A stretch of DNA of 13,077 bases from Aureobasidium sp. EXF-3400 (taxonomy: Eukaryota; Ascomycota; Dothideomycetes; Dothideales; Saccotheciaceae): NCBI GenBank assembly GCA_024195585.1, contig SWBL01000657.1, forward strand, positions 1-13,077, written 5' to 3'. The translations under genes and the position numbers were made by a program. Numbering within the stretch: position 1 is the first letter of the stretch; every line of letters starts with the position of its first letter. Shown here in pieces: positions 1 through 8,134 of this stretch. Under the pieces are notes generated by a model, which made no database searches, was not told the DNA's origin, and was given only the letters and a program-made list of their open reading frames with translations.

Positions 1-45
1 CACTAGATAATTGACATGGAATGGCATGTTAGCTAGAAGTAGTGG

Positions 46-62
46 CATGGCATGGCATGGAG
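46..62 (+). repeat. GGCAT pentanucleotide microsatellite
   Basis: Three and a half tandem copies of GGCAT/TGGCA are seen directly. They lie inside the candidate LTR. Confidence 0.8.
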
Positions 63-137
63 CCGAAATTCCACCGATTCCATGTAACATCCGCTCTGGC
101 ACCTTGGCGAAACAGAGCACTCTGCATAAACACGCCA

Positions 138-200
138 TCTGCTCTGCTCTGCTCTGCTGCTCTGCTCCACAGAGCACGACAGAGCACACAGAGCAACATG
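138..200. repeat. CTCTG microsatellite paired with a CAGAG-rich arm (imperfect hairpin)
   Basis: A run of GCTCT units on the left (about 138-168) is followed after a few bases by CAGAGCA units on the right (about 170-195). The arms are close to reverse complements, with a two-base offset, so the stretch could fold into an imperfect hairpin of about 15 base pairs. A short palindrome, CAGAGCACTCTG, lies upstream at about 112-123. The function is unknown; it may be part of the U3 region of the candidate LTR. Confidence 0.7.
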
Positions 201-233
201 CATACACTTATTGTCTATCAAGTATATAGGTAG

Positions 234-258
234 GCAGGACCTCGGTAGGAGGTCCTGC
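234..258. repeat. Perfect 10-bp stem, 5-base loop hairpin
   Basis: GCAGGACCTC and GAGGTCCTGC are exact reverse complements separated by GGTAG. The hairpin lies directly after a TATA-like element, so if the LTR call is right it would sit near the 5' end of the LTR transcript. The following GCGTTCAACTC vaguely recalls a tRNA T-loop, but nothing downstream pairs with it. I do not call a tRNA. Confidence 0.75.
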
Positions 259-432
259 GTTCAACTCAAATAGTTATTCAAACAGTCCCTTTGGTTTACA
301 CTACACAACACACTACTTGCTTCACTTGCTTGACACTCCTCTTCACGAGTACAAATCCCGTGACTAGTTATTCTTCTCAGAATAGTTGGCCATAACACCA
401 CGAGACCCGAGACAGCCTTCTAGGCCTGCATT

Positions 433-557
433 TTCAACACCACACACCATGATCTTAGCGACTTTGGTGTGGAGAACTGTTCGCCAGGCTTCAGAGCCTC
501 TAGCTCTCCAAATGTAGCTTGCACAGACGTCATTACGTGGAGTTATGTGGTGTTGAA
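433..557. repeat. 12-bp perfect inverted repeat enclosing about 100 bases
   Basis: TTCAACACCACA at 433-444 and TGTGGTGTTGAA at 546-557 are exact reverse complements, and similarity extends imperfectly on both sides. The interval could be a small MITE-like element or a subterminal region of the transposon whose transposase remnant begins at 701. No target-site duplication is obvious. Confidence 0.5.
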
Positions 558-612
558 GTTTGACGTGTTTCGGTGAGGGGCACGCATTATGCGCATGGAC
601 ACGTTACCCTAA

Positions 613-646
613 CAAACGAGCCGCCAACACAAACGAGTCGCCAACT
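613..646 (+). repeat. 17-bp tandem direct repeat, two copies
   Basis: CAAACGAGCCGCCAACA (613-629) is followed immediately by CAAACGAGTCGCCAACT (630-646), with 15 of 17 bases identical. A partial third match, GTGCCAACAC, lies at 651-660. It lies about 55 bases before the transposase remnant, so it may be a subterminal repeat of that transposon. This is inference. Confidence 0.6.
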
Positions 647-700
647 TAGTGTGCCAACACGATTCTTCAGCTTCAGTTTCTACACTCTCAGCCAAACCAG

Positions 701-969
701 ATGCAATTGGAGGGAAATGAAAGCCGGGTATCGTTGGCTATAGAAGCTATCAAACAAACCCAAAGCTAAGCGTCTTAGCCGCTTCCAAGTTCTATGAGAT
801 CCCACGTGAAACATTACGCGACCGAATACATGGTCGATTGTCTCGCAGCAATACCACGCCCAGATCGAGATGACTTACAGATCTGGAAGAATCAACGATA
901 GTCCAGTACATGCTTGACCTAGATGAACGCGCATTTCCACCTAGACTGGCTGGTGTGGAAGAATTGATG
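701..969 (+). pseudogene. Pogo/Fot1-type transposase, N-terminal fragment
   Basis: The translation matches the start of fungal Tc1/mariner-superfamily pogo/Fot1 transposases. A psq-type helix-turn-helix is visible (SLAIEAIK, then LSVLAASKFYEIPRETLRDR), followed by the linker and second DNA-binding region typical of the family (LTDLEESTIVQYMLDLDERA, then FPPRLAGVEEL). The fragment starts at the ATG at 701, shifts frame once near 760-763, and has an in-frame TGA at 871-873 where the family has a basic residue (CGA to TGA would explain it). Homology stops at about 969, so the rest of the CENP-B-type region and the whole DDE catalytic domain are missing. It is dead. Terminal inverted repeats of the parent element are not clear. 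The identity is from family knowledge and was not checked against a database. Confidence 0.85.
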
Positions 970-1768
970 TGTCCTGACTGATCGCTATATAGCCCTGTGA
1001 GGCATTATTGTCATTATCGAGAATGCTCATACAGGCGTAGCCTTGGTATGTATAGATCTCTTGCTCGCTCACCATGGTTTCTAGATTGTCCGGGAAGACG
1101 CAACCGTACCCAAAGGCGCTCTCATCCCCAATATTGTCGTTCTGGAAGATATAGTCGACATAAAGTCCGCTCCCATCGCTGTTCGCACTTCCGGATTCTT
1201 GTTTGTCTTGTCTACGGGCAACCTTTGGCCTTCGAAGACTACTGCTCAATTCATGAATGAGCTTTCCGGTTGTTGTATCAAGACAGTTGGAGTAGTAGGC
1301 TTGGAAACACCGTTGCGTATCGCACATGTGATGAGCGACAAGAATGGGAGTTCTGGTAAAGTTGGCCTTCCACTGGTCGAGTGGAGAAGCACCTCCAGGA
1401 ATGCCAGAAAAGCAAGTGACTATCTTGACTCCGTTACGTGAAAATCCTCATCGGCCCAGTCTGACCGGAGTCCCTGCTGTCCAGGCCATGCCGCAAGGTG
1501 GAAAGCCCGGCCACAAAAGTGCTTACTGCTGTGACCACGTAAACAGTGAAGCGTATGTGATTGCTCCTAACGTGGTCAGTACCATGGAGATCAAGCCAAC
1601 GTCCGCTCTTTTCTCGAGTCCGTTTTGATGGAAGTGTTCGGCCATTTCTCCCGAAGATCGAACAGACAGAGAAAGCTCTTCAGTGGGTAGCGCATGGGCA
1701 GCGGTCACGAGCAACAGAGCTGCGAGAAGGTAGAACGAAACGGTGCACGGGGCTCTAAGGGCAGTCAT
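941..1768 (-). CDS. Unrecognised secreted-precursor-like protein (signal peptide, Kex2-type sites, Cys-rich C-terminal block)
   Basis: I do not recognise the family. The first block (1768 to about 1527) starts at an ATG with A at -3. It encodes a clear signal peptide (VSFYLLAALLLVTAAHA, cleavage after AHA), a short pro-region ending LEKR, and then a hydrophobic stretch (DVGLISMVLTTLGAITYASL). A stop follows at 1523-1525, overlapping a good donor (GTAAGC, G at 1526). The second block, open from about 1450 down to the TAG at 941-943, has six cysteines (one in TCFSG, two in MCDTQRCF, then NC, GC, AC) and a dibasic stretch with RRPK and ARR. Joining them needs an intron. The donor is phase-compatible with an acceptor at 1353 (174-base intron), whereas the ATAG acceptor at 1420 gives the wrong frame. 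The alternative is a gene broken by one or two frameshifts. The last codons run into the transposase remnant, so the original C-terminus may be lost. Kex2-cut fungal precursors include effectors, pheromones and killer-type proteins; none is supported specifically. Confidence 0.4.
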
Positions 1769-1884
1769 GATTTGGGACAAGAATTGTGGTCGAGCAGGCA
1801 GGGAATAGTGCAAGCAAGAAACGATTTGATCCGCAAGGTTCCGCTGTTCTGCAAGCATTGCTTGGTATACGTAGGGCATAGATA

Positions 1885-2146
1885 AAAGTCAAAGCAACTC
1901 ACCGGGTTTTCCCTGTGGCCATCATGCAATGCCTATTGAAACCTTAGTCTCTTCGAACTCCTCATACTCTAGCAAGAACTAGTTGAATATGATCTGGAAA
2001 AAGGATTTTCAAGATGGTTCTTTTGAGAAGAAGTAGCAAGAACACCAACCAGATCGACTAGATCGTCGGTATCGTTTGACCTCTCGAATCAGTCTAGCCC
2101 CCCGAAGTCATCACCGATATCCCTAGGAACATCTATTAGAAGCACA
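1885..2146. other. Gene-free stretch, probable 5' flank of the LINE and promoter of the minus-strand gene
   Basis: I see no convincing coding sequence in about 260 bases. The right part probably belongs to the degenerate 5' end of the LINE ORF1 region. The left part would be upstream sequence of the secreted-precursor-like gene. Confidence 0.4.
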
Positions 2147-2951
2147 ATGAAAAAGATAACACATTCACAAGAAACCGACATGGTGCTAGATATCAAGAAC
2201 CTTGATGCAGAGGGACGTACTGGAGCGAATCACATGACAAAAACCAGACACCGAATCCTAGTAGCGATCAGATCTAACGAAGGACTTGACAACGTCGTCC
2301 TAAACCAATTCATGATTCGTCACACGAACAAAGATGTCCATCTGGCATACTTCAAGATTGACAAAGATGCAGAAAAGATAGCTAGAGCCCATGCAGACGA
2401 ATAGATCGGAATATTCCTCAGGGGAGCCAGGCTCATGGAATCTACCTGGTATCCTATCAAGGTAGACTTCATCCCGAAAAGGGAAGCCACAGACCCAGAG
2501 ACAGGAAGAATCAGTCAAGAGGCAAAAGAAGCTTTTTCTGATGAAAACGAAGTTAAGTCAAGACCATGAGATGGCTAGGAAGACCAAAAGAGTACGCCTC
2601 CCATGCATCTGCAGTTACCAAACTGGCAACGAAGGAACAAGTGGAAAGACTGTTCCAAATGCAAGCAAATGGCGAAGAAGTACATCTATTTGGGTGCATG
2701 GTCAACGTCTCAAGCTTCAATGACAACAAGGGTCAAGAGGATGTTCTAATTGCTATCAGTTCGATCATATCCAGAAAAACTGTAAAAATACCACTGTATG
2801 CTCCTGGTGTGCACAAGCAGGCCACTACAATTGCAGGCAAGGAAAACCGAGATGCAACAACTGTGGAGAAGAACACCCAGCAACATATAAAAAATGCCCA
2901 GAATGCAGAAAGCAGCAGGAGAGAGCCATCAATCTACGTCGTCATGAATAG
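2147..2951 (+). pseudogene. LINE ORF1 (gag-like, CCHC zinc knuckles), broken
   Basis: This would encode the RNA-binding ORF1 protein that coats LINE RNA. The first frame (2147 onward) has a TAG at 2402-2404, after which the same frame stays open with family-typical sequence (LMESTWYPIKVDFIP). A frameshift near 2560 leads to WLGRPKEY, ASHASAVTKLATKEQ and VHLFGCMVNVS, typical of the pre-knuckle part of Tad-like ORF1. A second frameshift near 2735 enters the knuckle frame. Three knuckles are visible from 2742: CSNCYQFDHIQKNC (classic CX2CX4HX4C), CSWCAQAGHYNC and CNNCGEEHPATYKKC (variant spacings). The frame ends with TAG at 2949-2951, inside the start of ORF2. The stop at 2402 is most simply TGG changed to TAG, a RIP-type change on the opposite strand. 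Confidence 0.85.
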
Positions 2952-3830
2952 TACACTCAATATCCTTCAAGCAAATTTTCGAGAAAGTTCAGGAGTTCAG
3001 GACGCATTATACAACGACTCGGATATTTGGGAGTTTGATGTCATCCTGATTCAGGAACCAAACTACCAGGAATTCGATAGAAGAATACGGAAGAATACGC
3101 ATGACTGGAGTCGGTCCCAACTTCGAATCCATTCAAGCAACTAATGCGAATAACATATTATTCGATCATGCATATGGGTAAACAAGAAGAACGACTTCAG
3201 ACAAATTGCAACAAACAGTAATGACATTACGATTGGCGTACTAGGGATTGATGGAAGAAACATCCTAGTGGTATCAGTTTACATCCCATGCAGAGGACAG
3301 GTTGTGGTGGAAGATAATGGAGAAGTATTCAACCGATTGCAGGAGATCCAATCAGCCATCACAAATGAACGAGCCAGGGATCCAGAGCTGGAACTATGCA
3401 TCGCCGGAGACATGAATCGCCATGACATCTTGTGGGGAGGAGCCACAATTACCAATGGTGTGAGACAAGGTGAAGGCAGCAGAATACTGGATTCCATTGA
3501 AGAAAATGATCTACACATTGCAACACCAAGAGGAATGATCACACAGGAGCGAAACGAACAAAGTTCCACAGTCGATCTGATAATGCTAAGCGAGAAGCTA
3601 TACGAAGATAGAACAGTATGCAAGGCGTTCGAAAATGAGTATGGATCTGATCGCAGAGCTATTCACACGGCCATCAACACACCGACTAAACAAGATGCAA
3701 CGAGACTCCAAGGTACGATATCCAGAAGGCAGATTGGAAGTCAATTCGAGATCATATTCAGAGGACAACAGAAAGCGAACCTTCTTCTGATAACGACCTA
3801 GACTTGACCTCGAATACATTCGATCAGCTA
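2944..3830 (+). pseudogene. LINE ORF2, AP-type endonuclease domain, broken
   Basis: This domain nicks the target DNA to prime reverse transcription. Its ATG at 2944 lies in ATGAATAG, overlapping the ORF1 stop. Motifs in order are LNILQANFRES (metal-site Asn), DVILIQEPNY (catalytic Glu), a frameshifted stretch at about 3100-3175, VVSVYIPCRG (conserved Tyr), LCIAGDMNRHDILWGG (catalytic Asp/Asn), STVDLIML (Asp), and GSDRRAIHTAI. The last normally reads SDH; here the catalytic His is Arg (CGC at 3652-3654), which should abolish cleavage. Another frameshift follows near 3710, after which the spacer to the RT reads in a new frame (AKRWWTIDLTALRKKY around 3880-3930). Confidence 0.88.
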
Positions 3831-5157
3831 TAGAAAGAGCACTCAAGCAACACTGCCCAAGACATAGGACATCGGCGTACGCTAAAAGATGGTGGACAAT
3901 AGACCTTACAGCTTTGAGGAAGAAGTACACCCACGCACGTAACCAAGCAAGATCAAGAAGACAAGGCAGAGAAGATACATATTCGGAGGCAATTGCGACA
4001 GCAGCAAAACGCAGCTTTTCACCATGCAATCAGGAAAAGGAAGAAGAAACACTGGACAGAATTTCTTGACGATACAAACAATGTGTGGAAAGAATCACGG
4101 TGCCTGGGCCCAGAGAAAGGATCAAGCTTTGGCAGAATTGCAGCGGTCAGAACAGAAGATGGCAGTATGACTCAAGACAAGGCAGAAATCGCAGAGACAC
4201 TGCTCACAAGCTTCTTTCCTAAGCCACCAGTCCCACAACAACCAGAAGAGGATGACACTCGCAGAGAAGACCAACTCTATGTAGGAGGAATTATCCTTCA
4301 AGACATTGAAACAGCAGTACTCGCGACAAACCCAGATAGAGCTGCCGGAAGAGACGGCTTAACTACAAGGGTGTGGAAAGAGACATGGCCAGTGTTGCAA
4401 CATCAAATCCATCAGCTATTTTCGCAATCATTCAAACAAGGAAGGTTGCCGGCACATTGGGAGATTGCAAAGATCATACCGCTCAAGAAGGGAAACAAAG
4501 ATGACTATACCATCCCGAAGAACTACAGACCGATATCTCTTTTGGCCACACTAGGGAAGATTCTCGAAGCAGTCATCGCAACAAGACTCGCGTATTTCAC
4601 CGAGATACACAAGCTTCTACCAACCAACCACTTTGGAGCGAGAAAACAAAAGTCAACTATGCATGCAATATCATACCTTCAAGAATCAATCTTAGATGCC
4701 TGGAGAAACAAGAAGACACTAGTCTCCTTCGACGTTAAGGGTGCATACAACAATGTTGCAACAGGACCACTCCTAGAGCGCCTTAGGCAAAGAAGGATAC
4801 CAGAGTCCATAATCAGATGGATCCAGGACTTCTGCACGGACAGGAAAGCTAGCGTATTAGTTAATGGTCTCACATCAGAAGTCAGAGACCTACCACAATC
4901 TGGACTACCACAGGGATCGCCTTTGGCATCGATACTGTTCTTGTTCCTTATTGCCGACCTAGTACAAGCTATGGTCAGAGGAGGGGGCTCTATGGAACTT
5001 GTAGATGATTACACCGCATGGGCAGTCGGAGAATCAGCCGAACAAAACACAAGGAAGATTAAAAGAGAGATTCTAAGCTAGAAAAGTGGGAAAGAGAAAG
5101 TGGTGCAGTTTTCGAGGCTTCGAAAACTGCATTTATTAGCTCAGAGAGTTGCAGCAT
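3830..5157 (+). pseudogene. LINE ORF2, reverse transcriptase domain
   Basis: This is the RNA-dependent DNA polymerase of the Tad1-like LINE, and its main frame is open from 3993 to 5081 (362 codons). Visible motifs are KNYRPISLLATLGKILEAVI, the HFGARKQKSTMHA region, motif A with its Asp (LVSFDVKGAYNNV), motif B (SGLPQGSPLASILF) and motif C (ELVDDYTAWAVG, catalytic VDD at 5001-5009). All three catalytic aspartates are kept, unlike in the flanking domains. Frameshifts lie near 4010 (upstream spacer) and near 5075, after which WERESGAVFEASKTAFI continues to about 5140. The thumb and connection region is then mostly missing. Confidence 0.93.
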
Positions 5158-5194
5158 AAGTAATCATAGGAGGGTTTAAAACATGGGCCTAGGA

Positions 5195-6235
5195 GTAGCA
5201 GTCATGGAAGCAAGCACTCAGACTATACAAGAAAGGCTACATCGACAAACGCTTAGATTCTGGATCGGGATACAAAAGCTAGACAGTTCTCACATCCACG
5301 CAAAATTAGCGAAAACCAAACAAACCTAGCAGACGATTTGCATCCCCGCTGAAGAAAGCAGCCGAATTGTTCAAAGAACTACACGCGAACAGAGCAGGAA
5401 AGATCCCTGCAGTAGCATGCGAGCCCTGTGTCCTAGAACCCAAGGTTCACATACTCGACAGAGAACAGGCTAAGCTAACCACGGCACCGGAACGACACAG
5501 GGTAGACATGTATACAGATGCATCAATCAGAAATGGTAGGGTAGGCATAGGGGTCTGGACGAAAGCCTGGGCTGGGAAGTATCAAGGACAATAGCAAGAG
5601 AAAATGTAACTAATGTCCACCTCGCTGAACTTGAGGCTATCCGGGCCGCGATTAGGGAACTCTCTCATGAAGACAACAGAACAGTGAAAATCAGGGGTTT
5701 CTCAGACAATCAGGGAGCACTGCGTAGCATCCTCCGCCCGAAATCCAACGACAGCATAAACCTATTTACAAAGATAAGGAAAGAGATCAGGAAAATGACC
5801 TTCTCACTACATTGGGTGCCAGGCCAAGAGGGCATCGAGGGAAATGAAAAGGCGAATGGATTGGCACAGAAAGCAACAGAGAGCAGCGTTTGGCTACCAG
5901 AGCCTGCAGAAACAGTGCCAATATCATCGATATACGCGAAGGCAAAGACCATGGACTTCAAACCTAGGTATAAAGACTTCTACATGGCCAAAACTGGAAA
6001 ATACCTTCAGAAACTCGACAAGGCGTTGCCCGGAAAACACACGAAGAAAATGTACAATGCACTCAACAAGTGAGCCATGCTGCATTGCGAAGTCCTTGCA
6101 ACTGTTCTTGCAACTTCAAATATGTCTCAGGGCCTTCCGTCTTGAAACCAACAAGCAAGACAAGGGTCTGCGTCGGATATGCGGCGAAAACGCCTTGTTT
6201 ACCATCCGTAGCCACACCCCGCTGACACAGCTTCC
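5195..6235 (+). pseudogene. LINE ORF2, connection remnant and RNase H domain, broken
   Basis: RNase H removes the RNA strand during cDNA synthesis and is found in I/Tad-group LINEs. After a deletion the sequence resumes with ERLHRQTLRFWIGIQKL (about 5230-5285). The RNase H then reads VDMYTDASIRNGRVGIGV (first catalytic Asp), a frameshift near 5565-5600, HLAELEAIRAAI (Glu, about 5620), IRGFSDNQGALRSI (Asp) and HWVPGQEGIEGNEKANGLA. The last normally ends KAD; here the fourth acidic residue is Asn (AAT at 5855-5857), a G-to-A change. After 6061 the C-terminal tail, ending near an RRICGEN stretch at about 6172-6192, is scarcely recognisable and fades into the AIM6-like gene. Confidence 0.87.
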
Positions 6236-6872
6236 AGGATCCGATACAGAGAGTCCAAATACATGGATCTGAGCGTAGAAACAGAATTCAAGCTTTTCAC
6301 GCTGTGATCGACGAACAAGTCATCGTCGAACAGCCACACATCCGCTTCCACGCTGATACAGCCTGAACCCAATGTCGCATACCAGGGAGTCCGTCGCCAG
6401 TAGTCGGTATGCGAACGACACTGTACGGGAAGCACATTGTGCAAGAACGAGTATTGTCGATTGTCGAATCGCGACGCTGAGACCGCGCTCGCAGGGCCGT
6501 TCTTGAAAACTATATCATACTCGTCATGAGGATACGCCGACGGCAGTAGCCAGAAAAGCAAATTGTCCAATCTGTCAGCAGGAGGTTATGGAGTGCTTAT
6601 CGAGATGCATGAGCTGACAATATAATCAAACAGGTTGTCGCGCTTGCAATTATCGATCTTTTCAATCCTCGAAAACTTAAGGCAGAGAATATCGACCGTT
6701 TGTATTTCGGGTGACCGACAAAAGCGTCCATGTCGTCGTGTAGGCCATGCGATGACTGCGGATCTGCATAGTCCATTGCGATGTCTTCCTCGGCTTTGTA
6801 CATGTTTTCGTTCCGAGAGAATGCTAATAGACTTCGATTGACGCTTTCAAGATCGGCTGAACCCAGTGGCAT
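6233..6872 (-). pseudogene. AIM6-like PLC-type phosphodiesterase, truncated N-terminal part
   Basis: This resembles fungal 'altered inheritance of mitochondria 6' proteins, a branch of the PLC-like/GDPD phosphodiesterase superfamily. The start ATG at 6872 begins a polar cytosolic tail, followed by a hydrophobic segment. A 47-base intron fits well at 6572-6618 (GTCAGC donor, CATAAC branch-like site, GACAG acceptor) and joins two hydrophobic pieces (SIIASATTCLIIL with LDNLLFWLL) into one membrane anchor. The second exon holds the family signature: NVLPVQCRSHTDYWRR (catalytic His kept, usual SHNDYW has Asn changed to Thr), CISVEADVWL (metal-binding Glu and Asp), DDDLFVDHS (usual VGH) and TLRSMYLDSLYRILE. 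Homology ends at about 6233, where the LINE begins; the C-terminal half of the barrel is absent. The remaining open frame to 6199 is junction sequence. Function is lost unless an intact copy exists elsewhere. Confidence 0.82.
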
Positions 6873-8134
6873 TTTATCGTTCCTTGCGTCTGATCTGAGG
6901 AAAGGACCGAGGAAATGATTAAATTGAGATGACAGCCTGTAGCAAGATCAGAATCACTGCCTATGCACTTTCGCATTACTGTATGATCATGCGATCAGCG
7001 TTTACAATCTTTGAGGCGCACGGCGCACACGATATATCCCGATTTTCCCCCAGGAGAGAGAGCGGGCCATCGTTGTTCACAAGTGCTTGTTGCATGTAGT
7101 GGACGCGTATGCAGCGGCTCCCCGAATGTACGCGCCACGTTGTGTCATCCGCGTTGCGCGACAAATGCCAACGAGCTAGGATGTCACTCGAAGCTTTCTA
7201 AAGCGGGACGTTGGAAGAACAAACTTTGACCTGCGAACTTGGCAAAACATGTCTCTCACGCACATGGTGTCAGGCAGAAGCTCTTCTCGTGTTTTCATAA
7301 GTAGTGACATGCTTGCGACAACCGTGAGGATGTCTCATTGGCATACCTGAAGATCACGTTCAGTGAGACGATCACAACACCGGATCATCACCAGACAAGA
7401 ACAACGACGAACTAGGGCATGAACATCCCCGCAACACAAGCATGTACAAGCTTTGTGACTTCCGAGGATCAGAACTGGACCTTTGTACAGGACATAACCT
7501 CACGAGACAACGAATTACGATTTGGCGAGCTGAAAGTATCGATGGTCGAGGAGTCACAGCGCAAAAAAAGATCTTCAGGAACGAAACCGCTTGTGCTGCA
7601 AAGCTTGAAATCGGAGGCTCACCTCCGCATCTGCAGGAGTTTTGTAAAGTCGCTCACGAAAGGCTCAGCTCGGCTTGCGGTATTTTCATCCCCCGTACAA
7701 TTTGCACGTTGGGCAACCCAGTCCAGGCCAACAACTTTTTTTCCTCCTGCAGCATATAGCGCCATTTATACTCTTTGAGAAGCCCATATAACGACTGAGT
7801 GCCTTGTCTTTCTGAAATTTCGCAAACACCTCTGCTATAACTACTTTTCGCTCTGCACTGAGAACTATTTCTCTAACTTTCCACATCCATTTCTCTATAT
7901 TCAGGCATGGTCATCATCGCAGCCCTGGCATCACACGCAGCACCTCGTCAGATCAGAGTCGTCGCATCAATTGCACGCCTACCGCCATAAGTGTTACCAA
8001 GTTGGACTAGGTACCTTGTCTTTCGAGTGTTTGCTTGTACACGTGCAGAGTCGCTGACACGCAGGCTCCACTAGACACAAACTCCTGGAAAGTGAACGGA
8101 CAACCCCGGACAGTACTTGACCTTAGACCCCACG
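6873..8134. other. 1.26-kb stretch without a recognisable gene
   Basis: Open frames of 60-120 codons occur on both strands (for example 7419-7778 and 7442-7759 plus, 7686-7886 minus). They overlap one another, show no domain I know and look like chance. The left part would include the promoter of the truncated AIM6-like gene. The right part (about 7780-8134), with many pyrimidine-rich tracts (for example around 7860-7900), would be the promoter and 5' leader of the permease gene. I see no convincing GATA-type iron-regulator site. Confidence 0.5.

Larger units (their letters stand above)
27..397 (+). repeat. Candidate solo LTR of a retrotransposon
   Basis: The segment starts TGTTA and ends TAACA, a 5-base inverted terminal repeat with the TG...CA ends normal for LTRs. 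Its length of 371 bases fits a fungal Copia-type LTR. A TATA-like AGTATATAGG lies at about 221-230, just before a strong hairpin, as expected for a U3/R boundary. The CT-rich stretch at 265-390 would be R/U5. I see no target-site duplication (TGGCA before, CCACG after), no primer-binding site and no gag/pol, so it would be an old solo LTR. This is inference from structure alone; it could be another repeat type. Confidence 0.35.
2140..6235 (+). mobile_element. Decayed Tad1-like (I-group) LINE retrotransposon
   Basis: The element carries, in order, an ORF1 with zinc knuckles, an AP-type endonuclease, a reverse transcriptase and an RNase H, the layout of fungal Tad1-clade non-LTR retrotransposons. 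ORF2 starts within the end of ORF1. Every domain can be read, but only by changing frame repeatedly. An internal deletion lies near 5160-5195, and key catalytic residues of the endonuclease and RNase H are changed, so the copy is immobile. The left boundary is uncertain; the first recognisable coding starts near 2147. The right boundary is where AIM6-like minus-strand coding starts, about 6190-6240. No clear poly(A) tail or target-site duplication is visible. Confidence 0.92.

Noticed and set aside
11..233. Small frames with Cys/His-rich translations at the left end
   Set aside because: They are read through the CTCTG microsatellite and the candidate LTR on both strands.
230..275. tRNA or tRNA-derived SINE (GGAGGTCCTGCGTTCAACTC)
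   Set aside because: The T-loop-like bases have no pairing stem downstream, and no A box or anticodon arm is found; the hairpin explains the resemblance.
2041..2146. Minus-strand VLLIDV stretch left of the Tad1-like LINE as the missing continuation of the AIM6-like gene
   Set aside because: Only six residues resemble the family, they are followed by unrelated sequence and a stop, and no other AIM6 motif is found to the left.
7419..7778. Plus-strand 119-codon frame and overlapping 105-codon frame
   Set aside because: The two overlap in different frames, have no known domain, signal peptide or intron structure, and low-complexity ends; probably chance.
7686..7886. Minus-strand 66-codon frame
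   Set aside because: It has an ATG and some charged helix-like sequence but no homologue I recognise and no partner exon with good splice sites.
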